From NCBI GenBank assembly GCA_001777015.1, contig MFCV01000025.1, positions 1-43,631 on the forward strand: DNA of 43,631 nt. Direction: 5' to 3'. A program made the position numbers and the translations under genes. Below, one piece after another: positions 14,663 through 23,353 of this stretch; within the stretch, counting starts at the first letter, position 1, and every line of letters starts with the position of its first letter. Below the pieces are notes generated by a model. The model ran no database searches. It worked only from the letters and a program-made list of their open reading frames with translations, and was not told where the DNA came from. This stretch comes from Candidatus Daviesbacteria bacterium RIFCSPHIGHO2_02_FULL_36_13. Its GTDB lineage: Bacteria; Patescibacteriota; Microgenomatia; Daviesbacterales; UBA10151.

Positions 14663-15447
14663 CTTAATACCTCCAAAATTTGATCATGTATAAGTCCATT
14701 TGAAGCTATAATACTGAATCTTTCTTTTGAGAAATCAAGTTCTTGGCCTTTAAAATCTGTCACCCTACCTCCTGCTTCCCTTATGATAAGTGTTCCAGCT
14801 AAAATATCCCAAAGCCCTCCAATTTGAAAATGTGCTTCAAAAACACCCTTTGCTGTATAAGCCAGAGCCAAAGCCCCTGATCCTAAACTATAGATATATC
14901 CAACTTTGGGAATAAACGGTAAACCATACTCGTTAAATTTTTGTAATCTACTTCTTTTGTGCCCAAAATCCATTGAAACAATAGCACTTTCTAAATCATC
15001 TTTTTTCTTAACTGCAATCTTTTTACTGGTAAGCATATTATTAAGAAAAGCTCCTTTATCTTTTTGAGCATAGTATAAATCATTATCAGCTATATGATAT
15101 ATTACTCCTACAATAGGTTCATTATTTTTTAAAAGTCCAATTGAAACAGTAAAACTAGGAACACCAACAGCAAAAGATAGGGTTCCATCTAATGGATCAA
15201 CTGCCCAGGTATATTCTGATTTTTTATCAATATTTGTTCCTTCTTCTGCCACAATATTATGATCAGGAAAATTATCTTTAATAGTTTTAATTATTACCTT
15301 CTCAGCTTCTAAATCAGCTTTAGTGGCAAAATCACTAGAATCATTTTTTTTAATTTTTCTATCTAGTTTTCCTCCAGAATACTTTGAAATAACTTTTCCA
15401 GCCTCAAGTGCTGCTTTTTTAGCCACATTCAAGAATATATCACTCAT
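14659..15447 (-). CDS. Inositol monophosphatase family phosphatase
   Basis: 262 residues. Mg2+-dependent phosphatase family covering inositol-phosphate, 3'-phosphoadenosine 5'-phosphate (CysQ) and archaeal fructose bisphosphate phosphatases. Motif 1 is NIVAEEGTN, motif 2 WAVDPLDGTLSFAVGVPSF and motif 3 GLWDILAGTLIIREAGG. The Lys-rich N-terminal part and VSMDFGHKRS are regular parts of the fold. Substrate cannot be told; since fructose bisphosphatase is supplied by the glpX-like gene in this window, a nucleotide or inositol phosphate is more likely. It overlaps pth by 4 bp. Confidence 0.9.
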   Translation of the reverse strand: MSDIFLNVAKKAALEAGKVISKYSGGKLDRKIKKNDSSDFATKADLEAEKVIIKTIKDNFPDHNIVAEEGTNIDKKSEYTWAVDPLDGTLSFAVGVPSFTVSIGLLKNNEPIVGVIYHIADNDLYYAQKDKGAFLNNMLTSKKIAVKKKDDLESAIVSMDFGHKRSRLQKFNEYGLPFIPKVGYIYSLGSGALALAYTAKGVFEAHFQIGGLWDILAGTLIIREAGGRVTDFKGQELDFSKERFSIIASNGLIHDQILEVLR

Positions 15448-15614
15448 AGTTTAGAATTGTATCATTTCTTAAGAAGAAATTGGTAATAAGGGAACGAGAC
15501 GGCTCCACGCACAGTCAATCTCTGTTTGAGCAAGGCGAGTCCGTAGCAGACGAGCCGGTCCGCCATCTGGCGGATGCGAGTTTGATTGACGAGCATGAAG
15601 ATGTCGAGTGACTA
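15448..15614. other. GC-rich intergenic palindrome
   Basis: This 167-bp gap after the EndoQ stop is richer in G+C than its surroundings. It holds a perfect hairpin TCCGCCA (15559-15565) / TGGCGGA (15568-15574), and GTCAATC (15514-15520) matches GATTGAC (15584-15590) on the outside. No open frame or tRNA cloverleaf was recognised. It could be a dispersed repeat or the 3' end structure of the long pyr-endoQ transcript. Confidence 0.4.
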
Positions 15615-16928
15615 TTAAAATAATTCAAGCTGAGGAACTGATTTTTCTTCCTGAACTTCTTCTTCCCCTTCTCTCCAAATTTTTACCACTCCATAAACTC
15701 CATCATAGCCTGGATCTATCACTAAATCTCCTTTTCGCATTTTAGAAATCCCTTCAGCTATCCTTGATCCTGACACTTTAGCTATATCTTCTAAGGCTAC
15801 TTTAGTTAAAATCTTTATTTCACTCCCTAAAACCCCTGTTAACTTTTTGTATTCAATTAATACCTTTTGGCTCGTTTTAGAAGTACCAATCGCCTCTGCT
15901 AATATTGTTAAAAGAGGTACTAACATTTTATAACCTGCCCTATCTGGATAGGTTCCACTTTTTATCATTCCATTATCATTTGAGATTTGTAATTTGTCAC
16001 TTCCTCGCGAAGCGAGGCTTTCTACTCTCTCCATCACCCCAACAGTTAATCCTCTTTTGCAAACAGGACATATTTTCCCCTTTGCTTTGGTATCTTCCGG
16101 AGCATATTTAACATTACAATTTCTATGCCCAGTATAGTGGTATTTCCCTTCCTCAGGATAAAATTCTATTGTGCCCACCACTCCGTCATTGCGAGCCGCA
16201 GACGAAGCAATCTTCTTAATATCTTTCCATAATCCATCATAAGTAAACTCCCCTCCAAAAATAGTGGCCTCCCTGCCTAAATTAGGCAGAGAATGTGCAT
16301 CAGAAAAAGAAAGAATAGATCTGTTATCAAGCTCTTTTACCCTCCAATTCATGGCTGGATCAGAAGAAAGACCTGTTTCTATCCCATAAATATACTCAGT
16401 CAAATCCTCAAAGCATTCTTCCAAAGAGTCATAGCCTGACTGCGAGCCAAAAATCCCAAACCAGGGAGTCCAAGCGTGAGCTGGAATAAAAATAGCTTTT
16501 TCAGATGCATCCAAAGCCATTCCTAAAAGCTCTTTGGAAGGAATCCCTACAATAGGTCTTCCATCAGAAGCCAAAGTGGCATGTCTTGAAAGTAAAGCTT
16601 TCTGAAATTTTTCTACTGAGGCAAAATCAGGCAGGAAAATTAAATTATGGATTCTTCTTCCCTTCCCTCCTTGGGAATATATAGAGGCAACCTCGACTGT
16701 TAAAAGGAATTTTACAGCTGGATCTTTTGAATATGTCAAAAAACCAGTTCCATCCTCTGTTAAAGCATTTTTAAGTTCAGAAAGCCAAAGAGGATGTAAA
16801 AAATCCCCAGTTCCCATTAAATTTATACCTTTATACTTACTCCACTCCACTAAATTAGGAATATTTAATTGTTGGGAACAGGCTCTGGAGAATCTGGAGT
16901 GAATATGTAAATCAGCTACGTAGGCCAT
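15615..16928 (-). CDS. EndoQ-like PHP-domain DNA endonuclease
   Basis: 437 residues. EndoQ nicks DNA 5' to deaminated bases (uracil, hypoxanthine, xanthine); it is mainly archaeal and sporadic in bacteria. The N-terminal PHP domain shows metal ligands in VADLHIHSRFSRA, LMGTGDFLHPLW, IPAHAWTPWFG and LSFSDAHSLPNLG. A zinc-binding region follows (GHRNCNVKYAP, KICPVCKRGLT, about residues 270-300), then a helical C-terminal part (RKGDLVIDPGYDGVYG). In-frame repeat inserts code KKIASSAARNDG (239-249) and ASRGSDKLQISNDNG (about 302-321). The start overlaps the ligase end by 17 bp, which supports a joint repair role. Such proteins are often mislabelled as UvrD-like helicases. Confidence 0.85.
   Translation of the reverse strand: MAYVADLHIHSRFSRACSQQLNIPNLVEWSKYKGINLMGTGDFLHPLWLSELKNALTEDGTGFLTYSKDPAVKFLLTVEVASIYSQGGKGRRIHNLIFLPDFASVEKFQKALLSRHATLASDGRPIVGIPSKELLGMALDASEKAIFIPAHAWTPWFGIFGSQSGYDSLEECFEDLTEYIYGIETGLSSDPAMNWRVKELDNRSILSFSDAHSLPNLGREATIFGGEFTYDGLWKDIKKIASSAARNDGVVGTIEFYPEEGKYHYTGHRNCNVKYAPEDTKAKGKICPVCKRGLTVGVMERVESLASRGSDKLQISNDNGMIKSGTYPDRAGYKMLVPLLTILAEAIGTSKTSQKVLIEYKKLTGVLGSEIKILTKVALEDIAKVSGSRIAEGISKMRKGDLVIDPGYDGVYGVVKIWREGEEEVQEEKSVPQLELF
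15965..16025. repeat. In-frame repeat cluster in endoQ
   Basis: The plus strand shows a degenerate tract of ATTTGAGATTTG and TAATTTGTCA type, followed by the palindrome CCTCGCgaaGCGAGG. On the gene strand it encodes LASRGSDKLQISNDNG, directly after the zinc-binding region, without breaking the frame. Confidence 0.6.
16183..16212. repeat. In-frame palindromic element (CATTGCGA...GAAGCAATC) in endoQ
   Basis: Core CCGTCATTGCGAG ... GACGAAGCAATC, the same family as in the polyprenyl synthase gene and mutM. On the gene strand it codes KIASSAARNDG between the PHP domain and the zinc region. Confidence 0.75.
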
Positions 16929-18633
16929 ATTGTTGATTATACATTTCTATCAGCTCTTTTAAAGTGGTGGCATCTTCAGCTTTTTTATCTGCATCTCTAA
17001 ATTTAACAAGTCTGGGAAATCTTAAAGCATATCCTGCAGTATGGTTTGGGCTGACAGTAATTTCATCTGCTAAAACTTCTATTACTATTTCAGGCTTGAT
17101 CCAAACAGAAGGGACCAGTTTTGAATTAACCCTGGCTGGTTTGTGATCAACTTTTATCTTATCTGCTCTTTTGTGAATTTCTCTAAATTCCTCATCAGTT
17201 AAACCTGTACCAATCTTTGAAACGGTTACAAATTCATCCTTCTGCTTATCATAAACCCCTACTAGTAATGCTCCTGCCCCAAAATCTGCTCTTTTCCCCC
17301 TACCAAAAATATAGCCTAAAATTACCACATCAATTGTATCTTTAAGTTCCCCATTACTGTGTCTTTTTAATTTTACCCAGTTAAAATTCCTAGCCCCAGC
17401 CTCATATTTGCTATCAGGACGCTTAACCACTAGTCCTTCCAAACCCTCAGCTATAGATTCATCCAGCATCTCCTGCAGTTTTTTGGGATCATCAATTAAT
17501 TCCCCTTTTTCCACAAAGATAGTTTCCCCATCTTCAACAGTTTTTTCCAAAACATTTAGTCTTTCTGTTTGAGAAAGATCTATTAAAGATTTTCCATCCT
17601 TGTATAAAATATCAAAAGCAAAAGCTTTGAGAGGAATTTTCTTGCTCATCTCATCTATGCCATATTTTCTTCTTCTTTGAGTTGTTTCCTGAAAAGGCAA
17701 AAATTCCTCAGAAACTGGGTTAAAACCAATTGCCTCAGTATCCAAAATGGCTGTTTTAGCTTTAATTTGTTTTTTTGCTCCCTCCACAATCTCAGGAAAC
17801 ATAAGAGTAGTTTCTTCTAAATTCCTACTAAAAAGCCTTATATTTTCTCCATCTTTGTGAATTTGTACCCTAAACCCATCTAATTTTCTTTGGACATTAA
17901 CCTCTCCCATTTTTTCAATTACTTTTTCCGGGTTTGGCAGTCTTTCTGCAAGCTGTGATCTAATAGGTCTGCCAACTGTAACTTTTAATTTTTCAACAGA
18001 TTTTAGTCCGCCTTTCCAAAGAGTTTCCCCAATTAATCCTAAATCAGAAGTTCTATTATAGGCACCTTCCAGAAGTTTTCTCTTACTTTTGTCTCCTAAT
18101 TTTAATTTGGCAAAAGCATCTAGGATTGTAGGATCTCCAATGCCTAACCTTGAAACTCCCAAAGGAATTCTTACTAAATGTTTTGCCCCTACTCCATCAA
18201 CTTTTTCCAAAAGAGAAGCCAGAGTAGAAATTTTTTTCTCAACAGTACCTTCCCCTGTCATTTTTGCTATATCCCTTAAAGTTTCAAAAACATCATTGGT
18301 TGTCATCCCGTGCTTGACACGGGATCCATGAGATTCTTTTGAAATCTTTTCTGCCACCAACCCTAAATCCCCTAATTTTCCATATTCTTTCAGTACATGA
18401 TCTTTATCCACTCCATATGCCCTGGATATAGATGCAGCCACTAATTTATCACTCATTCCAATTTCTGTGGCCTCATAAAAAGGAGCCACTCTACCCTGAA
18501 TTAAATAAGAAATTTTTCCAATATCTTCTGGTTTTACTTCTTCAAAAAGCTCACAAAGAATATCAATTAAAGCCAGCCTAGAGGAAGTTGCCTCAAGTTT
18601 CTCAAAATATTTAGAAAGATTACTAAAATTCAT
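16912..18633 (-). CDS. lig: ATP-dependent DNA ligase, archaeal/eukaryotic type
   Basis: 573 residues. Seals nicks through an enzyme-AMP intermediate. The N-terminal helical DNA-binding domain (about 1-220) is followed by the adenylation domain with nucleophile Lys in QRKLDGFRVQIH, then ILDTEAIGF, AFDILYKDG, EGLEGLVVKRPDSKY and NWVKLKRHS. The OB domain ends in RFPRLVKFRDADKKAED. All nucleotidyltransferase motifs are present and the length matches archaeal LigI-like enzymes. Most bacteria use the NAD-dependent ligase for replication, so this is likely a repair ligase acting after EndoQ incision. It overlaps the receiver gene by 4 bp and endoQ by 17 bp. Residues about 103-111 (SHGSRVKHGM) come from a palindromic insert. 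Confidence 0.95.
   Translation of the reverse strand: MNFSNLSKYFEKLEATSSRLALIDILCELFEEVKPEDIGKISYLIQGRVAPFYEATEIGMSDKLVAASISRAYGVDKDHVLKEYGKLGDLGLVAEKISKESHGSRVKHGMTTNDVFETLRDIAKMTGEGTVEKKISTLASLLEKVDGVGAKHLVRIPLGVSRLGIGDPTILDAFAKLKLGDKSKRKLLEGAYNRTSDLGLIGETLWKGGLKSVEKLKVTVGRPIRSQLAERLPNPEKVIEKMGEVNVQRKLDGFRVQIHKDGENIRLFSRNLEETTLMFPEIVEGAKKQIKAKTAILDTEAIGFNPVSEEFLPFQETTQRRRKYGIDEMSKKIPLKAFAFDILYKDGKSLIDLSQTERLNVLEKTVEDGETIFVEKGELIDDPKKLQEMLDESIAEGLEGLVVKRPDSKYEAGARNFNWVKLKRHSNGELKDTIDVVILGYIFGRGKRADFGAGALLVGVYDKQKDEFVTVSKIGTGLTDEEFREIHKRADKIKVDHKPARVNSKLVPSVWIKPEIVIEVLADEITVSPNHTAGYALRFPRLVKFRDADKKAEDATTLKELIEMYNQQYGLRS
18301..18327. repeat. In-frame palindromic element (TGTCATCCCGTG...CACGGGATCC) in ligase gene
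   Basis: ATCCCGTG (18304-18311) and CACGGGAT (18317-18324) form a perfect 8-bp stem. On the gene strand it encodes GSRVKHGMT in the N-terminal domain. It shares its core with the intergenic copy at 2696-2721. Confidence 0.7.
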
Positions 18634-19076
18634 AGCTGTTTACCCTGTTTTTCTCTCCAAACTTTTTCCTCTATCACTAAATTCCTAAGATCATCTTTTA
18701 AAGTCTTATCTTTACCCAGTAGTTTGTGTATTCCTTTTCCCTCTAGCTGATCTCCTGGATATATTTTTGCTATCTCCTCTGCACTACCGCTTACCATAAC
18801 AACAAAAATTCCATCACCCAATCCTTCTGCATTCATTTCATCCACCAATTCAAACCCATCTTTAGGTCCTTCTAATCCTTTATCAGTAATTAACATGTCA
18901 TAACGATTTTGCCTTAATTTTTCAAGTGCCTGATCAGCACTGGTAACAACCTCTATTTGATGGGCTTTTGAATATACAGCTTCCATTAAGGCTGCAACTC
19001 CTATCTCATCCTCAACAGCTAATATCCTCAAAGGCTTTTGTTTATCTGGTTCTGGTACTGTTGATTGTTCTGTCAT
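18630..19076 (-). CDS. Stand-alone response-regulator receiver protein
   Basis: 148 residues, one receiver domain with no output domain. The acidic pocket is Glu22/Asp23 (LAVEDEIG), the phospho-acceptor is Asp65 (MLITDKGLEG), the switch Ser is in VVMVSGSAEE and the conserved Lys in HKLLGKDK. No histidine kinase gene is in the window. It overlaps the ligase start by 4 bp and lies 5 bp after fic. It may therefore act by protein contact with a gene product of this unit, or be a CheY-like relay protein; both are inferences from position. Confidence 0.85.
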   Translation of the reverse strand: MTEQSTVPEPDKQKPLRILAVEDEIGVAALMEAVYSKAHQIEVVTSADQALEKLRQNRYDMLITDKGLEGPKDGFELVDEMNAEGLGDGIFVVMVSGSAEEIAKIYPGDQLEGKGIHKLLGKDKTLKDDLRNLVIEEKVWREKQGKQL

Positions 19077-19081
19077 TGTCG

Positions 19082-20155
19082 CTATTTTAATATGTAGGTG
19101 GCCTTTTTAGTACCGCCTATTTTTTTAACCAAGCCCTTTGTTTTTAAGAATTTTAATTCTCTTAAAACAGTATCATCAGAAAAATCAGGAAACATTTTTC
19201 TAAAATCTTTATTCTGCATACTTTTATGCCTGTGTAGAAACTCCATGATAGTCATCTGTCTTTCATTTAACATCACTTGTCCCCCAAGTTTATCTTTAAC
19301 TTTTGCATCCACAGATATTCTTTGAACTTTTTCTTTTACTCTGTTTAGTTCAATAGCCACTCCCTCACAGAAATATTCAAGCCAGGGAGTTAGATCACGC
19401 TCGTGTGTATCCAAAACCAGTTGATTTGAAACCGCCTGCAAAGTTAAATAATAATCCATTGGGTTTTCATCAAAATATTCCTCAAAAGAGAAGAATTTTC
19501 TAATATCATATTTATCTAAAAATAAAATTAATGTGGCAGTTGACCTGGCTACTCTTCCATTACCATCAGTAAAGGGATGAATTCTGGCAATTTCATAGTG
19601 AATTATCCCAGCTTTTATTATTGGGTGTACTTCTTTGCCATCATCACTATTGATCCAATCCACTAAATCCTCAATTAAATAAGACACCTCAATTGCAGGA
19701 GGAGGTGTATAGGAAATTTGCCCGGTTTTACTATTTTTAACAACAACCTGTCTGGCTCTAAATTGTCCTGCAGATCCCTCAGGAAGTATTTTTTCTGTGG
19801 TTAGTCTGTGAATTTCTAAAATAGTCTCCAGAGTGAAATTATATTCAGAAGGACCAACTTGAGATTGAATTTGATCAATAAACTTTAAAACATTCCTATA
19901 ATTTATAATTTCTTGAATATCGCGATCCCTGGCTATAACTTCCCCACCTTCTAAAACCTCTTTTACTTCTTCCTCAGACAGCTGATTTCCTTCCAAATGA
20001 GTGCCATGATGAACAGTTCTTTCCATAGCCTCTTTTCTAAATTTAATTTCCCAAGCTGGAACTAACGGAGCATTGATAATAACCTCTCTGCAAGCTTCTA
20101 CTATTCCAATATTTTTCAGTACTTTATTTGTAATCGAAAACTTGGGTACAAACAT
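19082..20155 (-). CDS. Fic family protein (AMPylase) with C-terminal winged helix
   Basis: 357 residues. Fic enzymes transfer AMP or other phospho-groups to target side chains. The full active loop is HPFTDGNGR at 193-201 with catalytic His193. A candidate N-terminal inhibitory helix motif is THLEGN at 52-57, before the Fic core as in class II Fic proteins, so activity is probably self-restrained. Residues about 290-357 (LNERQMTIMEFLHRHKS ... LRELKFLKTKGLVKKIG) form a winged-helix DNA-binding domain, which may give autoregulation. It lies 18 bp after carB and 5 bp before the receiver gene. No separate antitoxin-like partner is seen. The target is unknown. Confidence 0.92.
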   Translation of the reverse strand: MFVPKFSITNKVLKNIGIVEACREVIINAPLVPAWEIKFRKEAMERTVHHGTHLEGNQLSEEEVKEVLEGGEVIARDRDIQEIINYRNVLKFIDQIQSQVGPSEYNFTLETILEIHRLTTEKILPEGSAGQFRARQVVVKNSKTGQISYTPPPAIEVSYLIEDLVDWINSDDGKEVHPIIKAGIIHYEIARIHPFTDGNGRVARSTATLILFLDKYDIRKFFSFEEYFDENPMDYYLTLQAVSNQLVLDTHERDLTPWLEYFCEGVAIELNRVKEKVQRISVDAKVKDKLGGQVMLNERQMTIMEFLHRHKSMQNKDFRKMFPDFSDDTVLRELKFLKTKGLVKKIGGTKKATYILK

Positions 20156-20173
20156 GGATTAATTATATCACTT

Positions 20174-23100
20174 TTATCGCACATTTCCCGCAACATACTC
20201 ATCCCAGGATTTGATTTGAAGATCATCCATTTTTTTGGAAGTTAAGGCTGAAATTAGCAGTTCTGCAGATTGTAAATTAGTAATAAGCGGTATTCCTAAA
20301 TCTATACAATTTCTTCTTATAATAAATCCATCTGTCTCCCCTTTTTCTGTTGCAGAGCCTTCTGATATATTTATAGCCAAATCAATCTCACCGTCTCTTA
20401 ATAAATCCAGCAAAGATGGATGTTTTTCCTCTGAAATTTTGTAGACTCTTTGATTTTTTATTCCTGATTCTTTTAAGAATTTATGGGTATTTTCTGTGGC
20501 ATAAATTTTAAGTCCCAAATTAATAAGCTTTTTGGCTGTAAGCAGCATATCAAGTTTGTTCTTTTGACCCCCAATCGAAAGAAATACCGATTTTTTCGGC
20601 ATCTTAAAACCGGTTGACATTAAAGATTTTAAATAGGCTTCATGCAGATCATCACCGAAACAAGCAACCTCACCAGTTGAGGACATTTCAACCCTGAGGC
20701 GCGGATCAGCACCCTTAATTCTATTAAAAGAAAACTGAGGAGCCTTAACTGCAACATAATCCAAATCTATTGTTTTAAAATCTCCAGTAATTTCCTCGCC
20801 TAACATTACTCTTGTGGCCATCTCTACAAAATTATAGCCAGTAACCTTTGAAACAAATGGAAATGACCTTGAGGCCCGCAAATTAAGCTCAATCACCATA
20901 ATCTGATTGTTCTTTGCTAAGAATTGAATATTAAAAGGACCAGTGATATTCAACTCCTTAACAATTCTTTTGGTGGCTGTTTTAATTTTTCTGACAGTTT
21001 CCAAAAATAATCTTTGGGGAGGCAAAACAATGGTGGCATCTCCACTGTGCACTCCGGCATTTTCAACATGCTCTGAAATTGCATATATCAAAAGCTCACC
21101 CCTGCTTCCAACTCCATCAATCTCAATTTCCTTTGCTCCTTCAACAAATTTTGACAAAACAACAGGATGCTCAGAGGATACTGCTGCAGCCTGCTCCAGA
21201 TATTTTTTAAGTTCTCCTTGAGAGTATGCCACATTCATAGCAGAACCGGATAGAACATAAGATGGTCTGACTAAAACCGGATAGCCAATTAATTTTGCAA
21301 ATTTTAAAGCCTCATCTATGGCTTTTACGCTCTGCCACTTAGGCTGCTCAATTTTTAGCTTATCTAAGATGTTTGAGAATTTATTTCTATCTTCTGCTCT
21401 ATCAATACTCTCAGGTGAGGTTCCCAAAATTTTGTATCCTGCCTTAAATGCCTGCATAGCCAAATTATTTGGAACCTGTCCCCCAAAGCTCAAGACTAAA
21501 CTTCCACCTTCAAGATCATAGATATCAGACACTCTTTCAAAGGTTAATTCTTCAAAATAGAGCTTATCGGCTATATCATAATCAGTTGAAACAGTTTCAG
21601 GATTGCAATTGATGATAATAGTCTCAAGCCCTTTTTTCCTTAAGGCTTGAGCCGCTGTTACAGAACACCAATCAAATTCAACAGAAGATCCAATTCTATA
21701 TGGACCTGAACCTAAAACAATCGCTTTTCGTACTTCGTTTTTAGTTGACGAATTAACGAATAACGAATCACGAACTTCCGATTCTTCCCCATGATATGTA
21801 AGATATAAATAATTAGTTTTGGCAGGATATTCAGCAGCCAAAGTATCAATATGCTTAACTTTAGGCACTATTCCATGACTTTTTCTGAATTTTCTAATCT
21901 CATCCTCACTTTTTCCCAAAGTTTTAGCAATCACCTTATCTGAAAAACCAAGTTTTTTAGCCTTTGGAATTTCTTTTAAGCTCTTCATTCCTTTTTCAAA
22001 ATTAACAATTTGTTTTAACTGATGTAAAAACCAAGGATCAATACCTGTTTGCTTATAAATATTTTCTACATTTTCACCTTTATTAAAGCTTTGAGCTATA
22101 GCAAATAATCTTTCTGCAGTTGGTAGAAGTTTTGTATCATCAATATGATTACCTAAAAGTCCATCCTGACCAGTATCAAGCATGCGGACGGCCTTCTGCA
22201 GAGCTTCCGGAAAAGACCTTCCAATTGCCATTACTTCACCCACACTTTTCATCTCAGATCCAATAGACTCTTTAGCTCCAACAAATTTTTGTAAATCCCA
22301 TCTTGGAATTTTAACCACCAAATAATCTAAGGCTGGCTCAAAAAATGCAGAGGTAGAATGTGTTACAGAATTTTTAAGCTCAGGAAGGTTATACCCTAGC
22401 CCAATTTTGGCAGCAATATAAGCTAAAGGATATCCTGTGGCCTTAGAAGCCAGCGCTGATGACCTAGAAAGCCTGGCATTAACCTCAATCACTCTATAAT
22501 CATTAGTTTTAGGATCAAGGGCAAATTGGATATTACACTCCCCTACAATCCCTAAATGCTCAATCACTTTTAGAGAGAGTCTTCTTAACATGTGGTATTG
22601 AAAATTATTTAAAGTTTGAGATGGGGCAACCACAATTGATTCCCCTGTATGAATTCCCAAGGGATCAAAATTTTCCATATTACAAACAGTGATTTTATTA
22701 CCCATTTTGTCTCTGACAATTTCATACTCAATCTCTTTCCAATGCCTTAAGTATTCTTCAACTGCTATTTGTGAAGTATGCTTTAGCGCATTTCCTGCCA
22801 TTTTTGTAAGTTCTTCTTTATTCTCACAAACTCCTGACCCCAAGCCTCCTAGAGAAAAACCAGATCTTATTAAAAGTGGGTATCCTAATTTTTCACCAAT
22901 TTTTAATGCCTGCTCTACAGTTTTTGCAAAACCACCCTTTGGTACTTTGACGTCAACTGAGGCAAGCTCTTTAGCAAAAATTTCTCTGTCTTCTGTAATT
23001 TGAATACTCTTTACAGGTGTTCCTAAAACTTTAACTCCATATTTTTTAAAGATTCCTGATTTTTCTAAAGCCAGTCCGCAGTTTAAGGCTGTTTGACCTC

Positions 23101-23353
23101 CAAATGATAGAAAGATTCCGTCAATTTTTTCTTTTTGGATTACTTTTTCTACAAAATATGGGGTGACAGGAAGAAAATAAATTTTAGAAGCCAAATCTTT
23201 TGAGGTCTGAATAGTGGCTATATTAGGATTTATTAAAACAGTCTCAATTCCTTCTTCTTTTAAGGCTTTTAAGGCTTGGGAACCAGAGTAATCAAACTCT
23301 CCTGCTTCCCCAATCTTTAATGCTCCTGATCCCAAAACAAGAATCTTTTTCAT
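20174..23353 (-). CDS. carB: Carbamoyl-phosphate synthase large subunit
   Basis: 1059 residues, about normal length. Makes carbamoyl phosphate from bicarbonate, two ATP and ammonia delivered by CarA, for pyrimidine (and arginine) synthesis. Two homologous synthetase halves are seen: KKILVLGSGALKIGEAGEFD and KAIVLGSGPYRIGSSVEFDW open them, and each has an ATP-grasp domain (EVNARLSRSSALASKATGYP and ELNLRASRSFPFVSKVTGYN). The C-terminal MGS-like domain (VFLSIGGQKNKLDMLLTAK) is regulatory. At about residues 523-544 a repeat element codes EVRDSLFVNSSTKNEVRK just before the second half. It overlaps carA by 4 bp. Confidence 0.97.
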   Translation of the reverse strand: MKKILVLGSGALKIGEAGEFDYSGSQALKALKEEGIETVLINPNIATIQTSKDLASKIYFLPVTPYFVEKVIQKEKIDGIFLSFGGQTALNCGLALEKSGIFKKYGVKVLGTPVKSIQITEDREIFAKELASVDVKVPKGGFAKTVEQALKIGEKLGYPLLIRSGFSLGGLGSGVCENKEELTKMAGNALKHTSQIAVEEYLRHWKEIEYEIVRDKMGNKITVCNMENFDPLGIHTGESIVVAPSQTLNNFQYHMLRRLSLKVIEHLGIVGECNIQFALDPKTNDYRVIEVNARLSRSSALASKATGYPLAYIAAKIGLGYNLPELKNSVTHSTSAFFEPALDYLVVKIPRWDLQKFVGAKESIGSEMKSVGEVMAIGRSFPEALQKAVRMLDTGQDGLLGNHIDDTKLLPTAERLFAIAQSFNKGENVENIYKQTGIDPWFLHQLKQIVNFEKGMKSLKEIPKAKKLGFSDKVIAKTLGKSEDEIRKFRKSHGIVPKVKHIDTLAAEYPAKTNYLYLTYHGEESEVRDSLFVNSSTKNEVRKAIVLGSGPYRIGSSVEFDWCSVTAAQALRKKGLETIIINCNPETVSTDYDIADKLYFEELTFERVSDIYDLEGGSLVLSFGGQVPNNLAMQAFKAGYKILGTSPESIDRAEDRNKFSNILDKLKIEQPKWQSVKAIDEALKFAKLIGYPVLVRPSYVLSGSAMNVAYSQGELKKYLEQAAAVSSEHPVVLSKFVEGAKEIEIDGVGSRGELLIYAISEHVENAGVHSGDATIVLPPQRLFLETVRKIKTATKRIVKELNITGPFNIQFLAKNNQIMVIELNLRASRSFPFVSKVTGYNFVEMATRVMLGEEITGDFKTIDLDYVAVKAPQFSFNRIKGADPRLRVEMSSTGEVACFGDDLHEAYLKSLMSTGFKMPKKSVFLSIGGQKNKLDMLLTAKKLINLGLKIYATENTHKFLKESGIKNQRVYKISEEKHPSLLDLLRDGEIDLAINISEGSATEKGETDGFIIRRNCIDLGIPLITNLQSAELLISALTSKKMDDLQIKSWDEYVAGNVR
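21722..21785. repeat. In-frame TTCGT/ACGAA inverted element in carB
   Basis: On the gene strand TTCGTGATTCGTTATTCG and a further TTCGT-like unit are followed by AAAAACGAAGTACGAAAAGC. Left-hand TTCGTNA units and right-hand ACGAA units are complementary, so the element can fold. It sits between the two CarB halves. Related copies occur in carA and polA in the same sense orientation. Confidence 0.7.

Noticed and set aside
15481-15600. GC-rich gap as a tRNA or small RNA gene
   Set aside because: No cloverleaf, anticodon arm or TTCGA-type T loop could be drawn; only palindromes are seen.
19082-20155. Fic as part of a toxin-antitoxin pair with the receiver gene
   Set aside because: The Fic protein appears to carry its own inhibitory motif and the receiver is a normal phospho-acceptor domain, so no pair is needed.
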